From Microbacterium hydrothermale (lineage in GTDB: Bacteria > Actinomycetota > Actinomycetes > Actinomycetales > Microbacteriaceae), in the NCBI RefSeq assembly GCF_004854025.1, contig NZ_STGM01000001.1, forward strand, positions 558,001-622,000: a stretch of 64,000 nt of DNA. The letters run 5' to 3'. This document shows, in pieces, positions 35,864-45,234 of this stretch; positions within the stretch are counted from its first letter, which is position 1, and every line of letters begins with the position of its first letter. The position numbers and the translations under genes were made by a program. The notes under the pieces were generated by a model. It saw only the letters and a list, made by a program, of their open reading frames with translations. It did not search any database and was not told the DNA's origin.

Positions 35864-35928
35864 TTCGGGGCGGGATCTTCCGCGTGGAGCGTGAAAGGTA
35901 CGCCCCGAGCGTCGTGATCCGCCCCGAA
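35864..35928. repeat. Imperfect long inverted repeat in the gmk-rpoZ gap
   Basis: TTCGGGGCGGGATC (35864-35877) and GATCCGCCCCGAA (35916-35928) are inverted copies with one missing base, 38 nt apart. It may end the pyr transcript. The remaining gap to rpoZ holds only the promoter below. Confidence 0.55.
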
Positions 35929-35982
35929 TCCGCGCGCACGACCCACCCGATACCCCTCGGCACAGCCCGAGCGGGCGTCGGC

Positions 35983-35988
35983 TAGAAT
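35983..35988 (+). promoter_or_regulatory. -10 box (TAGAAT) for rpoZ
   Basis: TAGAAT, the closest match to TATAAT in this part of the window, would start rpoZ mRNA near 35995, leaving a 56-nt leader with a strong AGGAGG ribosome-binding site before the ATG at 36051. Confidence 0.55.
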
Positions 35989-36050
35989 AAGAGGATGCTT
36001 CGGCGCTCCAGCGCCGCATCCACCCCATCCGCCGAACCAGGAGGTTCCCC

Positions 36051-36305
36051 ATGGCCGGACGTGACAAGGGCATCATCGACCCGCCCATCGACGCTCTGCT
36101 CGACAAGGTCGACTCGAAGTACCAGCTCGTCATCTACGCGTCCAAGCGTGCGCGTCAGATCAACGACTACTACTCCGACCTCCACGAGGGCAACCTCTTC
36201 GACAACGTCGGGCCGCTCGTCGACTCCACCGTCGAAGACAAGCCGCTCACCATCGCTCTGCACGAGATCCACGAGGACAAGCTGCGCCTTCGCGCCGCCG
36301 AGTGA
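36051..36305 (+). CDS. rpoZ: RNA polymerase omega subunit
   Basis: Omega helps fold and keep beta-prime in the polymerase. The 84-residue product contains [41 protein letters not shown], the conserved core that wraps the beta-prime C-terminus. The upstream AGGAGG is 8 nt before the ATG. In M. tuberculosis coaBC (dfp) lies between rpoZ and metK; here there is only a terminator. Confidence 0.96.
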   Translation: MAGRDKGIIDPPIDALLDKVDSKYQLVIYASKRARQINDYYSDLHEGNLFDNVGPLVDSTVEDKPLTIALHEIHEDKLRLRAAE

Positions 36306-36324
36306 TCTGTTCACAGATGTGACG

Positions 36325-36357
36325 ATGCCCCGGGCGGCCACGCGCCGCCCGGGGCAT
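36325..36357 (+). terminator. Perfect hairpin terminator between rpoZ and metK
   Basis: A perfect 13-bp stem, ATGCCCCGGGCGG (36325-36337) and CCGCCCGGGGCAT (36345-36357), closes a 7-nt loop. The right arm runs into CATACT (36355-36360), a possible -10 for metK. Confidence 0.88.
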
Positions 36358-36398
36358 ACTTGTGCCCGTCCCCACCCCTTCAGCCCTCCGGAGTCGCC

Positions 36399-37592
36399 TT
36401 GACCGACCTGCGCCTGTTCACGTCCGAGTCCGTCACCGAAGGACACCCCGACAAGATCTGCGACCAGATCTCCGACAGCATCCTCGACGCGATCCTCACC
36501 GACGACCCGACCGGCCGCGTGGCCGTCGAGACCCTCGTGACGACGGGACTCGTGCACGTCGCCGGCGAGGTGTCGACCAGCGCGTACGTCGAGATCCCCG
36601 CGATCGTGCGCGACGTCGTGAACCGCATCGGGTACACCTCGAGCGACACCGGGTTCGACGGCGAGTCGTGCGGCGTCAGCGTGTCGATCGGCGCGCAGTC
36701 GTCCGACATCGCGGCGGGCGTGAACAAGGCCTTCGAGCAGCGCGAGCGCGGTTCCGTCGACCCGCGCGACCTGCAGGGCGCCGGCGACCAGGGCATCATG
36801 TTCGGTTTCGCCACCAACGAGACCCCCCAGCTCATGCCGATGGCGGCCTGGACCGCCCACCGCATCGCCGAGCGGTTGGCATCCGTCCGCAAAGACGGCT
36901 CGCTGCCGTTCCTCCGCCCCGACGGCAAGACGCAGGTGACCCTCGGCTACGACGGACTCGTTCCGCGCAGCGTCGACTCGGTCGTGCTGTCGACGCAGCA
37001 CCACCCCGACATCTCGCAGGAAGACCTGCGCGCCCAGGTGCAGGCCGCGGTGATCGATCCCGTCCTCGCCGAGACCGGGCTCGACCTGCCCGAGGTGAAG
37101 TACTACATCAACCCGGCCGGGCCCTTCGTCATCGGCGGCCCCAAGGGCGATGCCGGCCTGACCGGTCGCAAGATCATCATCGACACCTACGGCGGGGCCT
37201 CGCGCCACGGCGGCGGCGCGTTCAGCGGAAAGGACCCGTCGAAGGTCGACCGCTCCGCCGCGTACGCCATGCGCTGGGTCGCCAAGAACGCGGTCGCCGC
37301 GGGCCTGGCCGACCGCCTCGAGGTGCAGGTGGCCTACGCGATCGGCAAGGCGAACCCCGTCGGCCTGTACGTGGAGTCCTTCGGCACGGCGCACGTCGCC
37401 GACGACGTGATCGTGCGCGCGATCCGCGAGGTGTTCGACCTGCGTCCCGCCGCGATCGTCGAGCAGCTCGACCTGCTGCGCCCGATCTACGCGCGGACGG
37501 CGACCTACGGCCACTTCGGGCGCGAACTGCCCGACTTCACGTGGGAGCGCACCGACCGCGTCGACGAACTGCGCACGGCCGCCGGACTCTGA
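36399..37592 (+). CDS. metK: S-adenosylmethionine synthetase (TTG start)
   Basis: It makes S-adenosylmethionine from methionine and ATP. The 397-residue product begins M(TTG)[31 protein letters not shown], with the ATP-binding [17 protein letters not shown] and [29 protein letters not shown] signatures follow. TTG at 36399 is selected because it begins the conserved sequence and CGGAG (36388-36392) is 6 nt upstream; no ATG or GTG is nearby in frame. No SAM riboswitch is visible in the short leader. Confidence 0.95.
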   Translation: MTDLRLFTSESVTEGHPDKICDQISDSILDAILTDDPTGRVAVETLVTTGLVHVAGEVSTSAYVEIPAIVRDVVNRIGYTSSDTGFDGESCGVSVSIGAQSSDIAAGVNKAFEQRERGSVDPRDLQGAGDQGIMFGFATNETPQLMPMAAWTAHRIAERLASVRKDGSLPFLRPDGKTQVTLGYDGLVPRSVDSVVLSTQHHPDISQEDLRAQVQAAVIDPVLAETGLDLPEVKYYINPAGPFVIGGPKGDAGLTGRKIIIDTYGGASRHGGGAFSGKDPSKVDRSAAYAMRWVAKNAVAAGLADRLEVQVAYAIGKANPVGLYVESFGTAHVADDVIVRAIREVFDLRPAAIVEQLDLLRPIYARTATYGHFGRELPDFTWERTDRVDELRTAAGL

Positions 37593-37698
37593 CGGTGCGC
37601 GGGGGAGAGCACCCCGCGCGCGTCGGGTCGGCGTGCGGGGACGGCGCGGGCGGCGGCGTCCTCTCGACGACGCGCGCGCGCCTTCAGGGCGCTCCCTC

Positions 37699-39681
37699 GT
37701 GAGCGAGCGCCGCGTCGCGCGCGTGCAGCTCGAGTCGCCCGTTCCCCAGCTCGACCGCCTCTTCGACTACGCCGTCCCGCACCCCCTCGTCGCCGAGGTC
37801 GCCCCGGGCGTGCGGGTGAAGGTCCCGCTGCGATCCGCGGGTCGCATGATGGAGGCGTTCGTCGTCGAGGTCGTCGCCGACGACGGCACGGAACGCCCCC
37901 TGTCGTCGGTCGAGGCGGTGGTGTCGACGACGCCCGTGCTGCCCGCCTCGCTCTACACGCTCGCGCGGCGCGTGGCCGACCGCGCAGCGGGCTCGGTCAG
38001 CGACGTGCTGCGTCTCGCCGTCCCCAAGCGCATGGTGCGCGCCGAGAAGGCATGGGCGGCGGCCCCCGCTCCCGAGACGCCCGACGTCGTGCCCGCCGCC
38101 CGCGCGCACGCCGACGCCGTGCTCGGCGCCTACCCCGGCCTCGCCGCGGCGATCGACGCGGGGGAGCGCCTCGCGGTCGACGCGCCGCCGCATCCGCATC
38201 CCGAGCTGCCGCGCGGCGCCTGGGCCGATCTCCTGGCCGCGGCCGCCACCCGCACGCTCGCCCGGGGCCGGAGCGCCGTGCTGGTCGTCCCCGACTACCG
38301 CGACCAGGCGCAGCTGCTGGCGGCCCTGACCGAGCTCGTGCCGGCCGACGCCATCGTGCGCGACGACGCCGACCAGTCCGGCCCCGCGCGTTACGCGCAG
38401 TACCTGCGCACCCTCGCCCCCGTTCCGTGCATCGTGGTCGGACGACGCTCGGCCGTGTACGCCCCGGCGCACGACACGGGCCTGGTCGCCCTGTGGGACG
38501 ACGGCGACTCCCTGCTCGCCGAACCCCTGTCGCCGGGGGTGCACGCGCGCGATGCCGCCCTCGTGCGCCAGGAGCTCGAACACTCCGCCCTCGTCTTCGC
38601 GGGGCACACCCGCACGACCGACGTGCAGCGTCTCGTCGACGTCGGCTACGTGCGCGAGGCCCCTCAGGCACGGCGTCCCAGTCCGCGCGTCGTGCTCAGC
38701 GCGACGCGCGAGGGCGAGCAGCGCCAGTCGCGCGTGCCGTCGTCGGCCTTCGCCGCCGCGCGCGAGGCGCTGCAGCACGGTCCCGTGCTCGTGCAGGTCG
38801 CCCGGCCGGGGTACGCGCCGTCCCTCGTGTGCGCCGACTGCCGGCGCCCCGCGCGGTGCGCGCACTGCGCCGGTCCGCTGCGGGCCGCCCGTCCGGGCGC
38901 CACGCCGGTGTGCGCCTGGTGCGGACGCAGCGCGCACGCGTGGACGTGCGGGCACTGCGGGTCGGCGAAGCTGCGCATGGCCTCCTCCGGAAGCGAGCGC
39001 ACCGCCGACGAGCTGGGCCGCGCCTTCCCGAACACCCGGGTGATCGTGGCCGACGGCGCGCATCCCGTGGCCGAGGTCGACGCCGCACCGGCCCTCGTCA
39101 TCGCGACGCGCGGAGCCGAGCCTCTCGCTCGCGGCGGCTATCGCGCGGTGATCCTCCTCGACGGCGACCGCATGCTGCAGAACGAGGCCCTGCGCATCGG
39201 CGAGCACTGCCTGCGGTGGTGGTCGAATGCGGCCGCCCTGGCCGCCCCCGGCGCCCCGGTGCACCTGGTCGGCGTCGCGGGACCCGTCGCGCGGGCGCTC
39301 GCGACCTGGACCCAGCCCGCGTACGCGCGCGCGGAGCTCTCCGACCGCGTCCCCCTGCGGATGCCGCCCGCCGTGCGCGTCGCGAGCGTCGACGGACACG
39401 CCCGGAGCGTCGACACCCTCCTGGCCTCCCTGCGCGAGACGGTTCCCGATCTCGACGCCCTCGCGGTGCTCGGTCCCGTCGACACCTCGACCGACCCCGA
39501 CACCTCGACGGCCCGCGCGCTGGTGCGCTTCGACTACGCCCACGGGCGTGCCGTCGCCGAGGCCCTGCGGGCCGGCGTCATCGCCGACGCCCTCCGCGCT
39601 CGCAAGCCCCGCAAGGATCGGGGTCCGCGCCCGCGCAGTACGCTCAGAGTCCGCCTCGACATCCCCGAGCCCGACCTCTGA
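37699..39681 (+). CDS. priA: PriA-like replication restart protein lacking helicase motifs
   Basis: The 660-residue protein has the PriA order: N-terminal 3'BD domain (RVARVQLESPVPQLDRLFDYAVP … GVRVKVPLRSAGRMMEAFVVEV), a helicase-like middle and a zinc-binding region with four CxxC pairs (LVCADCRRPARCAHC … VCAWCGRS … WTCGHCG). The expected Walker A GxGKT is absent and the Walker B DEEH is replaced by WDDGD, so ATP-driven unwinding is unlikely. This loss is described for actinobacterial PriA-like proteins. The GTG start is at the conserved N-terminus. The gene lies between metK and fmt, the usual actinobacterial place. Confidence 0.9.
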   Translation: MSERRVARVQLESPVPQLDRLFDYAVPHPLVAEVAPGVRVKVPLRSAGRMMEAFVVEVVADDGTERPLSSVEAVVSTTPVLPASLYTLARRVADRAAGSVSDVLRLAVPKRMVRAEKAWAAAPAPETPDVVPAARAHADAVLGAYPGLAAAIDAGERLAVDAPPHPHPELPRGAWADLLAAAATRTLARGRSAVLVVPDYRDQAQLLAALTELVPADAIVRDDADQSGPARYAQYLRTLAPVPCIVVGRRSAVYAPAHDTGLVALWDDGDSLLAEPLSPGVHARDAALVRQELEHSALVFAGHTRTTDVQRLVDVGYVREAPQARRPSPRVVLSATREGEQRQSRVPSSAFAAAREALQHGPVLVQVARPGYAPSLVCADCRRPARCAHCAGPLRAARPGATPVCAWCGRSAHAWTCGHCGSAKLRMASSGSERTADELGRAFPNTRVIVADGAHPVAEVDAAPALVIATRGAEPLARGGYRAVILLDGDRMLQNEALRIGEHCLRWWSNAAALAAPGAPVHLVGVAGPVARALATWTQPAYARAELSDRVPLRMPPAVRVASVDGHARSVDTLLASLRETVPDLDALAVLGPVDTSTDPDTSTARALVRFDYAHGRAVAEALRAGVIADALRARKPRKDRGPRPRSTLRVRLDIPEPDL

Positions 39682-39727
39682 GCGCGCCCGCACCCGTCCG
39701 CCCGCTCCCGAGAGTCTGAGGAGACCC

Positions 39728-40645
39728 ATGCGCCTCGTCTTCGCCGGCACCCCCGCCGTCGCCGTCCCCTCGCTGCGTGCCCTGGCATCCGGCCCGCACG
39801 ACGTCGCCGCGGTCGTCACCCGCACCGACGCCCCGCTCGGACGCAAGCGCGTCCTCACCCCCTCGCCGGTCGCGCAGGCCGCCGACGAGCTCGGCCTGCC
39901 CGTCGTCAAGACCGACCGCCTCGACGCCGACGCGACCGCACGCATCGCCGCCCTCGAGCCCGAGCTCGGCGTGATCGTGGCGTACGGCGGTCTCGTGCGC
40001 GAGCCGCTGCTGTCGATGCCCGCGCACGGCTGGATCAATCTGCACTTCTCGCTGCTGCCGCGGTGGCGGGGCGCCGCCCCGGTGCAGCGCGCCCTGATGG
40101 CCGGCGACCCCGTGACGGGAGCGAGCGTCTTCCAGCTCGTCGCCGCCCTCGACGCGGGAGACGTCTTCGCCGAGGAGCGCTACGAGGTCCCGACGGGGGC
40201 GACCTCGGCCGACGTGCTCGACGCCCTCGCCGAGATCGGCGCGCCGCTTCTCGCCCGCGTCGTCGACACGATCGCGGACGGCACCGCCGTCGCCGTCCCG
40301 CAGGTCGGGGAGCCGACCCTCGCCCCGAAGCTCACCCTCGACGACGGAGCGCTCGACCTCACCCGCGATGCGGCGGCGCTGCTGCACCAGATCGCGGGCG
40401 TCACCCCCGAACCCGGCGCCCACACGCTCTTCGAGGGCGCGCGGTTCAAGGTGCTGCGCGCCTCGGCGTCGGATGCGTCGTCGATCCCGCCCGGTCGGGT
40501 GGTGGCATCCGGCAAGGAGGTCCTCGTCGGCACTGGCACCGCTCCGCTGCGCCTCGACACCGTGCAGCCCGCGGGCAAGGGCGCGATGAACGCGGGCGAC
40601 TGGCTGCGCGGCCTGCGCGTCGACCAGCCGGTGCTCGGCGCATGA
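39728..40645 (+). CDS. fmt: Methionyl-tRNA formyltransferase
   Basis: It formylates the initiator tRNA. The 305-residue product has the N-terminal MRLVFAGTPAVAVPSLRAL, the formyl-tetrahydrofolate motif NLHFSLLPRWRGAAPVQRALMAGD with the catalytic Asn and His, and a C-terminal beta-barrel. CTGAGGAGACCC precedes the ATG. It overlaps rsmB by 4 nt. Confidence 0.96.
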   Translation: MRLVFAGTPAVAVPSLRALASGPHDVAAVVTRTDAPLGRKRVLTPSPVAQAADELGLPVVKTDRLDADATARIAALEPELGVIVAYGGLVREPLLSMPAHGWINLHFSLLPRWRGAAPVQRALMAGDPVTGASVFQLVAALDAGDVFAEERYEVPTGATSADVLDALAEIGAPLLARVVDTIADGTAVAVPQVGEPTLAPKLTLDDGALDLTRDAAALLHQIAGVTPEPGAHTLFEGARFKVLRASASDASSIPPGRVVASGKEVLVGTGTAPLRLDTVQPAGKGAMNAGDWLRGLRVDQPVLGA

Positions 40646-42012
40646 GCGTGCAGGGAGCCCGGGCGGCCGCCTACGAGGTGCTGCGCGCCGTCTCGGGAGA
40701 CGAGGCGTACGCGAATCTGCTGCTGCCGCACGCGATCTCGCGGCAGGGCCTGGATGCCAAGGACGCGGGCCTCGCGACGGAGCTGACCTACGGCACGCTG
40801 CGCCGCCGAGGCACGTACGACGCGATCATCGCGATCGCCGCCGACCGCACGGTCGACCGGATCGACCCCGCGGTCCTCGACGCGCTGCGCCTGGGCGTGC
40901 ACCAGCTGCTCTCCACGCGCGTGGCCTCGCACGCAGCGGTCAACGAGTCGGTCGAGCTCGCCCGCCGTCACGGCGGCGGGCGCGGAGCCGCCGGTTTCGC
41001 CAACGCCGTCCTGCGCCGCGTCTCGCGCGACAACCCGGGTCACTGGATGGAGCGCATCGCGGCGGGGGCGCGCAGCGACGATGAGCGCATCGGTCTCACG
41101 ACCTCGCACCCGGTGTGGATCGTGCGGGCTCTGCGCCGCGCCCTCACCGCGGAGGGACGCGCCGACGAGCTCCCCGGTCTGCTCGAGGCCGACAACGTCG
41201 CCCCGCGGGTCGCGATGATCGCCCTGCCCGGGCTGGCGGAGGTCCCCGACGACGCCACTCCCGCGCGCTTCGCGCCGACGGCGTTCACCACGCGCGGGGG
41301 CGACCCCGAGCACCTCATCCGCGAAACGGGCGGGCGCGTCCGCGTGCAGGACGAGGGCTCGCAGCTCGCCGCCCTCGCTCTCAGCCGGGCCGTCCCGGTG
41401 CGCGCGGGGGAGCGCTGGCTCGACCTGTGCGCGGGACCGGGCGGGAAGACCGCGCTTCTGGCCGCGGAGGCACTCGCCCACGGTGCCCGACTGGATGCCA
41501 ACGAGATCGCGCCCGCGCGAGCGGGACTCGTGCGCCAGGCCGTGGCATCCGTGCCCCTCGAGGTCGAGGTCAGCGAAGAGGACGGGCGCGAGCGCGCGGC
41601 CCGCGCGGCGGGGGAGTACGACCGCATCCTCGTCGACGCCCCGTGCACCGGGATCGGGGCGCTGCGCCGCCGACCCGAGGCGCGTTGGCGCAAGACGCCC
41701 GCGGACGTGCCCGATCTGACCGAGCTGCAGCGCGAGCTCGTGCTCTCCGCGTTCGAGGCGCTCGCTCCCGGCGGGATCCTGGCGTACGTCACGTGCTCGC
41801 CGCACCTGGCCGAGACCTCCGGCGTGCTCGCCGAGGTGACGCGCACGCTCGGCGATGCGGTCGAGGAGCTCGATGCGCGCGCCGTCGTGCGGGAGGTGGC
41901 GGTGGACGACATCGACCTGCCCGCCCAGGCCGACGGCTCGCTCCGCGCCCAGCTGTGGCCGCACCGGCACGGGACGGATGCGATGTCGATCGCCCTGCTG
42001 CGCAAGCGCTGA
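40642..42012 (+). CDS. rsmB: 16S rRNA m5C967 methyltransferase RsmB
   Basis: The 456-residue product has an N-terminal NusB-like helical domain (GARAAAYEVLRAVSGDEAYANLLLP) and a C-terminal SAM-dependent methyltransferase with DLCAGPGGKTALLAAE. The two catalytic cysteines are in DAPCTGIGALRRRPE and VTCSPH. The Walker-like order and length match RsmB/Fmu. The ATG overlaps the fmt stop (ATGA). Confidence 0.95.
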   Translation: MSVQGARAAAYEVLRAVSGDEAYANLLLPHAISRQGLDAKDAGLATELTYGTLRRRGTYDAIIAIAADRTVDRIDPAVLDALRLGVHQLLSTRVASHAAVNESVELARRHGGGRGAAGFANAVLRRVSRDNPGHWMERIAAGARSDDERIGLTTSHPVWIVRALRRALTAEGRADELPGLLEADNVAPRVAMIALPGLAEVPDDATPARFAPTAFTTRGGDPEHLIRETGGRVRVQDEGSQLAALALSRAVPVRAGERWLDLCAGPGGKTALLAAEALAHGARLDANEIAPARAGLVRQAVASVPLEVEVSEEDGRERAARAAGEYDRILVDAPCTGIGALRRRPEARWRKTPADVPDLTELQRELVLSAFEALAPGGILAYVTCSPHLAETSGVLAEVTRTLGDAVEELDARAVVREVAVDDIDLPAQADGSLRAQLWPHRHGTDAMSIALLRKR

Positions 42013-42025
42013 CGCGCCCGCGCGC

Positions 42026-42080
42026 ACGGCATCCGTGCTCCTGAACGCTCCCGCAACGCATTCTCGAGCACGGATGCCGT
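42026..42080 (+). terminator. 15-bp perfect inverted repeat after rsmB
   Basis: ACGGCATCCGTGCTC (42026-42040) and GAGCACGGATGCCGT (42066-42080) are exact inverted copies 25 nt apart. Both arms contain the window-wide GGATGCC/GGCATCC heptamer. A terminator role is likely. Confidence 0.7.
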
Positions 42081-42128
42081 TCACCGACCCGGAAGGCGAC
42101 GGAACCGGCGCATACGGGGTCACGCGCC

Positions 42129-42134
42129 CATAAT
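42129..42134 (+). promoter_or_regulatory. -10 box (CATAAT) for rpe, probable leaderless start
   Basis: CATAAT lies 6 nt before the rpe GTG and no Shine-Dalgarno sequence separates them. Confidence 0.45.
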
Positions 42135-42140
42135 GGTCGG

Positions 42141-42812
42141 GTGCCTACCGACGCCCCGCGCATCAACCCGAGCATCCTGGCCGCCGACTTCGTGAACATG
42201 GAGGCCGAGCTCGCCCGCATCGCGGGAGCCGACTTCGTCCACGTCGACGTGATGGACAACCATTTCGTGCCGAACCTCACGTTCGGACCGCAGATGGTGG
42301 GTCGCATCCAGGAGACGAGCCCCGTGCCCCTGGACGTGCACCTGATGATCGACGACCCCGACCGCTGGGCTCCGGCGTACGCCGAGCTGGGCGCGGCATC
42401 CGTCACCTTCCACCTCGAGGCCGCGGCCTCGCCCGTCGCCCTCGCCCGTCAACTGCGCGCGATCGGCGCGCGCGCCGGCGTCGCGGTCAAGCCGGGGACC
42501 CCCGTCGAGAACCTCTTCGACGCGCTCAACGAGTTCGACCAGATCCTCGTCATGACCGTGGAGCCGGGCTTCGGCGGACAGTCGTTCATGCCCGAGACGA
42601 TGCCGAAGCTGCGCGCCCTCGCCGACGAGGCGAAGCGCCGCGGCTCGAGCGTCTGGCTGCAGGTCGACGGCGGGATCGGCGAGTCGACCATCGCTCAGGC
42701 CGCCGAGGCCGGGGCCGACACGTTCGTCGCGGGATCCGCCGTGTTCGGCGCCGACGACCCCGATCGCGCGATCCAGTCGCTGCGCGCCTCCGCCGCCCGC
42801 CACCGCCACTGA
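42141..42812 (+). CDS. rpe: Ribulose-phosphate 3-epimerase
   Basis: It interconverts ribulose 5-phosphate and xylulose 5-phosphate. The 223-residue TIM barrel has [39 protein letters not shown] (metal ligands and catalytic Asp), [25 protein letters not shown] and [21 protein letters not shown]. The start is a GTG. Confidence 0.96.
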   Translation: MPTDAPRINPSILAADFVNMEAELARIAGADFVHVDVMDNHFVPNLTFGPQMVGRIQETSPVPLDVHLMIDDPDRWAPAYAELGAASVTFHLEAAASPVALARQLRAIGARAGVAVKPGTPVENLFDALNEFDQILVMTVEPGFGGQSFMPETMPKLRALADEAKRRGSSVWLQVDGGIGESTIAQAAEAGADTFVAGSAVFGADDPDRAIQSLRASAARHRH

Positions 42813-42835
42813 CGCGCCGCCCCAGCCGTCCCCGC

Positions 42836-42883
42836 CGAGGAACGCCGCCTCGCCGCGTGTCTCGCACGGAACGGCGTTCCTCG
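42836..42883. repeat. Dispersed palindromic intergenic repeat, copy 2
   Basis: CGAGGAACGCCG (42836-42847) and CGGCGTTCCTCG (42872-42883) form a perfect 12-bp inverted repeat. The loop contains CGCGTGTCTCG. Read in reverse complement it shares the core CGAG[A/G]AACGC…CGAGACACGCGG with the copy at 45841-45908. It may also terminate rpe. Confidence 0.65.
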
Positions 42884-42937
42884 AGGCCGGACACCGTCGG
42901 CGCCGCTCCGCGGACGACCCCACCCCCGCCGACCCGA

Positions 42938-42943
42938 TACCCT
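42938..42943 (+). promoter_or_regulatory. -10 box (TACCCT) for hisE
   Basis: TACCCT is 6 nt before the hisE GTG. A GGAGGGG stretch lies directly against the start codon. Confidence 0.45.
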
Positions 42944-42949
42944 GGAGGG

Positions 42950-43213
42950 GTGAAGACCTTCGACGACCTGTTCGCGGAACTCAGCGCCAAGGCCGTCGAG
43001 CGACCCGAGGGGTCCGGCACCGTGGCGCAGCTCGACGCGGGCGTGCATGCCATCGGCAAGAAGATCGTCGAAGAGGCCGCCGAGGTGTGGATGGCCGCCG
43101 AGTACGAGTCCGACGAGGCCGCGGCCGAGGAGATCTCGCAGCTGCTGTACCACCTGCAGACGCTCATGCTCGCGAAGGGCCTGTCGCTCGAAGACGTCTA
43201 TCGACATCTCTGA
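42950..43213 (+). CDS. hisE: Phosphoribosyl-ATP pyrophosphatase
   Basis: It converts phosphoribosyl-ATP to phosphoribosyl-AMP, step 2 of histidine synthesis. The 87-residue product is a single MazG-like helical domain: [42 protein letters not shown] (metal-binding Glu residues), [28 protein letters not shown]. It is separate from hisI, as in M. tuberculosis. GTG at 42950 matches the known N-terminus. Confidence 0.94.
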   Translation: MKTFDDLFAELSAKAVERPEGSGTVAQLDAGVHAIGKKIVEEAAEVWMAAEYESDEAAAEEISQLLYHLQTLMLAKGLSLEDVYRHL

Positions 43214-43292
43214 GCCCGGCTCTCCGCCCCCTCGTCGCCGCCTGACGCGGCGCGAGTCGCCCACACGCTCACCCCACACGAAAGCCCCCGTC

Positions 43293-44135
43293 ATGCTGCG
43301 AATCGCCGTGCCGAACAAGGGGTCGCTCGCCGAGACCGCCGCCGAGATGCTCTCGGAGGCCGGATACACCGGACGACGCGACTCGAAAGACCTGTACACC
43401 GTCGACCCCGTCAACGAGGTCGAGTTCTTCTACCTGCGCCCCCGCGACATCGCGACCTACGTCGGCTCCGGCGCGCTGGATGTCGGCATCACGGGCCGCG
43501 ACCTGCTGCTCGATGCCCGCATGCCCGGTGCCCGCGAGATCGAGTCGCTCGGCTTCGCCGGCTCGACGTTCCGCTTCGCCGGCCGCCCCGGTCGCTTCAC
43601 CGACATCGCCGACCTCGAGGGCCTGCGCGTCGCGACGGCCTACCCGGGCCTGGTCGACGCCTTCCTCGACGATCGCGGCATCGCCGTCGACATCGTGCCG
43701 CTCGACGGCGCGGTCGAGTCCGCCGTGCAGCTCGGAGTCGCGGATGCCGTCGCCGACGTCGTCTCGACCGGAACGACGCTCCGCCAGGCGGGGCTCGAGA
43801 TCTTCGGTCCCGTGCTGCTCGAGAGCGACGCCGTCCTCATCGCCGGCCCCCAGGAGGCCGAGGGCACCGAGACGCTGCTGCGGCGCCTGCGCGGCGTGCT
43901 CGCCGCCCGCAAGTACGTGCTCATCGACTACGACCTGCCCGCCGCCCTCGTCGAGCAGGCGGTGGCCGTGGCCCCGGGCCTGGAGTCGCCCACGATCTCG
44001 CCGCTGCGCGACCCCGAGTGGGTCGCCGTGCGGGTGATGAGCCCGCGCCGCGACGTGAACCAGGTCATGGACGCGCTCTACGCGATCGGCGCGCGCGCGA
44101 TCCTCGTCACCGAGATCCTCGCCGCGAGGCTCTGA
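43293..44135 (+). CDS. hisG: ATP phosphoribosyltransferase, long form
   Basis: It commits ATP and PRPP to histidine synthesis and is fed back by histidine. The 280-residue product has [32 protein letters not shown], and the PRPP motif [21 protein letters not shown]. The C-terminal 75 residues ([12 protein letters not shown] … [21 protein letters not shown] end) form the regulatory domain of the long, HisZ-independent type. It shares 1 nt with hisF (TGATG). Confidence 0.95.
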   Translation: MLRIAVPNKGSLAETAAEMLSEAGYTGRRDSKDLYTVDPVNEVEFFYLRPRDIATYVGSGALDVGITGRDLLLDARMPGAREIESLGFAGSTFRFAGRPGRFTDIADLEGLRVATAYPGLVDAFLDDRGIAVDIVPLDGAVESAVQLGVADAVADVVSTGTTLRQAGLEIFGPVLLESDAVLIAGPQEAEGTETLLRRLRGVLAARKYVLIDYDLPAALVEQAVAVAPGLESPTISPLRDPEWVAVRVMSPRRDVNQVMDALYAIGARAILVTEILAARL

Positions 44136-44899
44136 TGACCCTCGCGCGTCGCGTCATCCCCTGCCTCGACGTCGCCGCGGGCCGCGTCGTCAAGGGCGTC
44201 AACTTCCTCGACCTGCGCGACATGGGCGACCCGGTCGAGCTGGCGAAGCTGTACTTCGACCAGGGCGCCGACGAGGTCACCTTCCTCGACGTCACGGCCA
44301 CGGTCGACGAGCGCTCCACCACCTACGACGTCGTGCGCCGCACCGCCGAGCAGGTCTTCATCCCGCTCACGGTCGGTGGCGGAGTCCGCTCCGCCGACGA
44401 CGTCGCGCGCCTGCTCGCCGTCGGCGCCGACAAGATCGGCGTCAACTCCGCCGCGATCGCGCGCCCGGCCCTGATCGACGAGATCGCCGATCGCTTCGGC
44501 GCGCAGGTGATCGTGCTCTCTCTCGACGTCAAGCGGGCGGCATCCACGCCCTCCGGCTTCGTCGTGACCACCCACGGCGGGCGCACCGAGACCACCCTCG
44601 ATGCCCTCGAGTGGGCGCGCGAGGCCGTCGAGCGCGGAGCCGGCGAGCTGCTGGTCAACTCGATCGACGCCGACGGCACCAAGCAGGGCTTCGACCTCGA
44701 GCTCGTCCACCTCATGCGCCAGGTCGCCGCGGTCCCCGTGATCGCGTCGGGCGGGGCGGGAGCCCTCGAGCACTTCGCCCCGGCCGTGCAGGCCGGCGCG
44801 GACGCCGTGCTCGCGGCATCCGTGTTCCACTCCGGTCAGCTGACCGTGGGACAGGTGAAGGACGCCATGGCCGCCGAAGGGATCGAGGTACGCCGATGA
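44135..44899 (+). CDS. hisF: Imidazole glycerol phosphate synthase cyclase subunit
   Basis: It closes the imidazole ring using ammonia from HisH. The 254-residue TIM barrel begins [24 protein letters not shown] with the first catalytic Asp; [37 protein letters not shown] (second catalytic Asp) and VIASGGAG follow. HisH and HisA are not in this window. Overlaps hisI by 4 nt. Confidence 0.96.
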   Translation: MTLARRVIPCLDVAAGRVVKGVNFLDLRDMGDPVELAKLYFDQGADEVTFLDVTATVDERSTTYDVVRRTAEQVFIPLTVGGGVRSADDVARLLAVGADKIGVNSAAIARPALIDEIADRFGAQVIVLSLDVKRAASTPSGFVVTTHGGRTETTLDALEWAREAVERGAGELLVNSIDADGTKQGFDLELVHLMRQVAAVPVIASGGAGALEHFAPAVQAGADAVLAASVFHSGQLTVGQVKDAMAAEGIEVRR

Positions 44900-45234
44900 G
44901 CGTCGACCGCGTGACGTACAACGCCGACGGCCTGGTGCCGGCGGTCATCCAGCAGTTCGACTCGCGCGAGGTGCTGATGATGGGGTGGATGGATGCCGAG
45001 GCCCTGAACCGCACGCTCACCTCCGGCCGCGTGACGTTCTGGTCGCGCTCGCGTCAGGAGTACTGGCGCAAGGGCGACACCTCGGGCCACATCCAGCTCG
45101 TGAAGGGCGCGCGGCTCGACTGCGACGGCGACACGCTGCTGATCGAGGTCGACCAGATCGGCGCCGCGTGCCACACCGGCGATCACACCTGCTTCGACGC
45201 CGACGACCTGCACCCGGTCGTGGGGGAGCGCTGA
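44896..45234 (+). CDS. hisI: Phosphoribosyl-AMP cyclohydrolase
   Basis: It opens the adenine ring in step 3 of histidine synthesis. The 112-residue product has [34 protein letters not shown], the metal-binding [16 protein letters not shown] and the Cys pair [10 protein letters not shown]. The hisE activity is encoded separately upstream. Its stop overlaps the ATG of the trp-linked membrane protein. Confidence 0.95.
   Translation: MSVDRVTYNADGLVPAVIQQFDSREVLMMGWMDAEALNRTLTSGRVTFWSRSRQEYWRKGDTSGHIQLVKGARLDCDGDTLLIEVDQIGAACHTGDHTCFDADDLHPVVGER

Noticed and set aside
36358..36398. SAM riboswitch ahead of metK
   Set aside because: The leader is about 30 nt, too short for any known SAM riboswitch aptamer.
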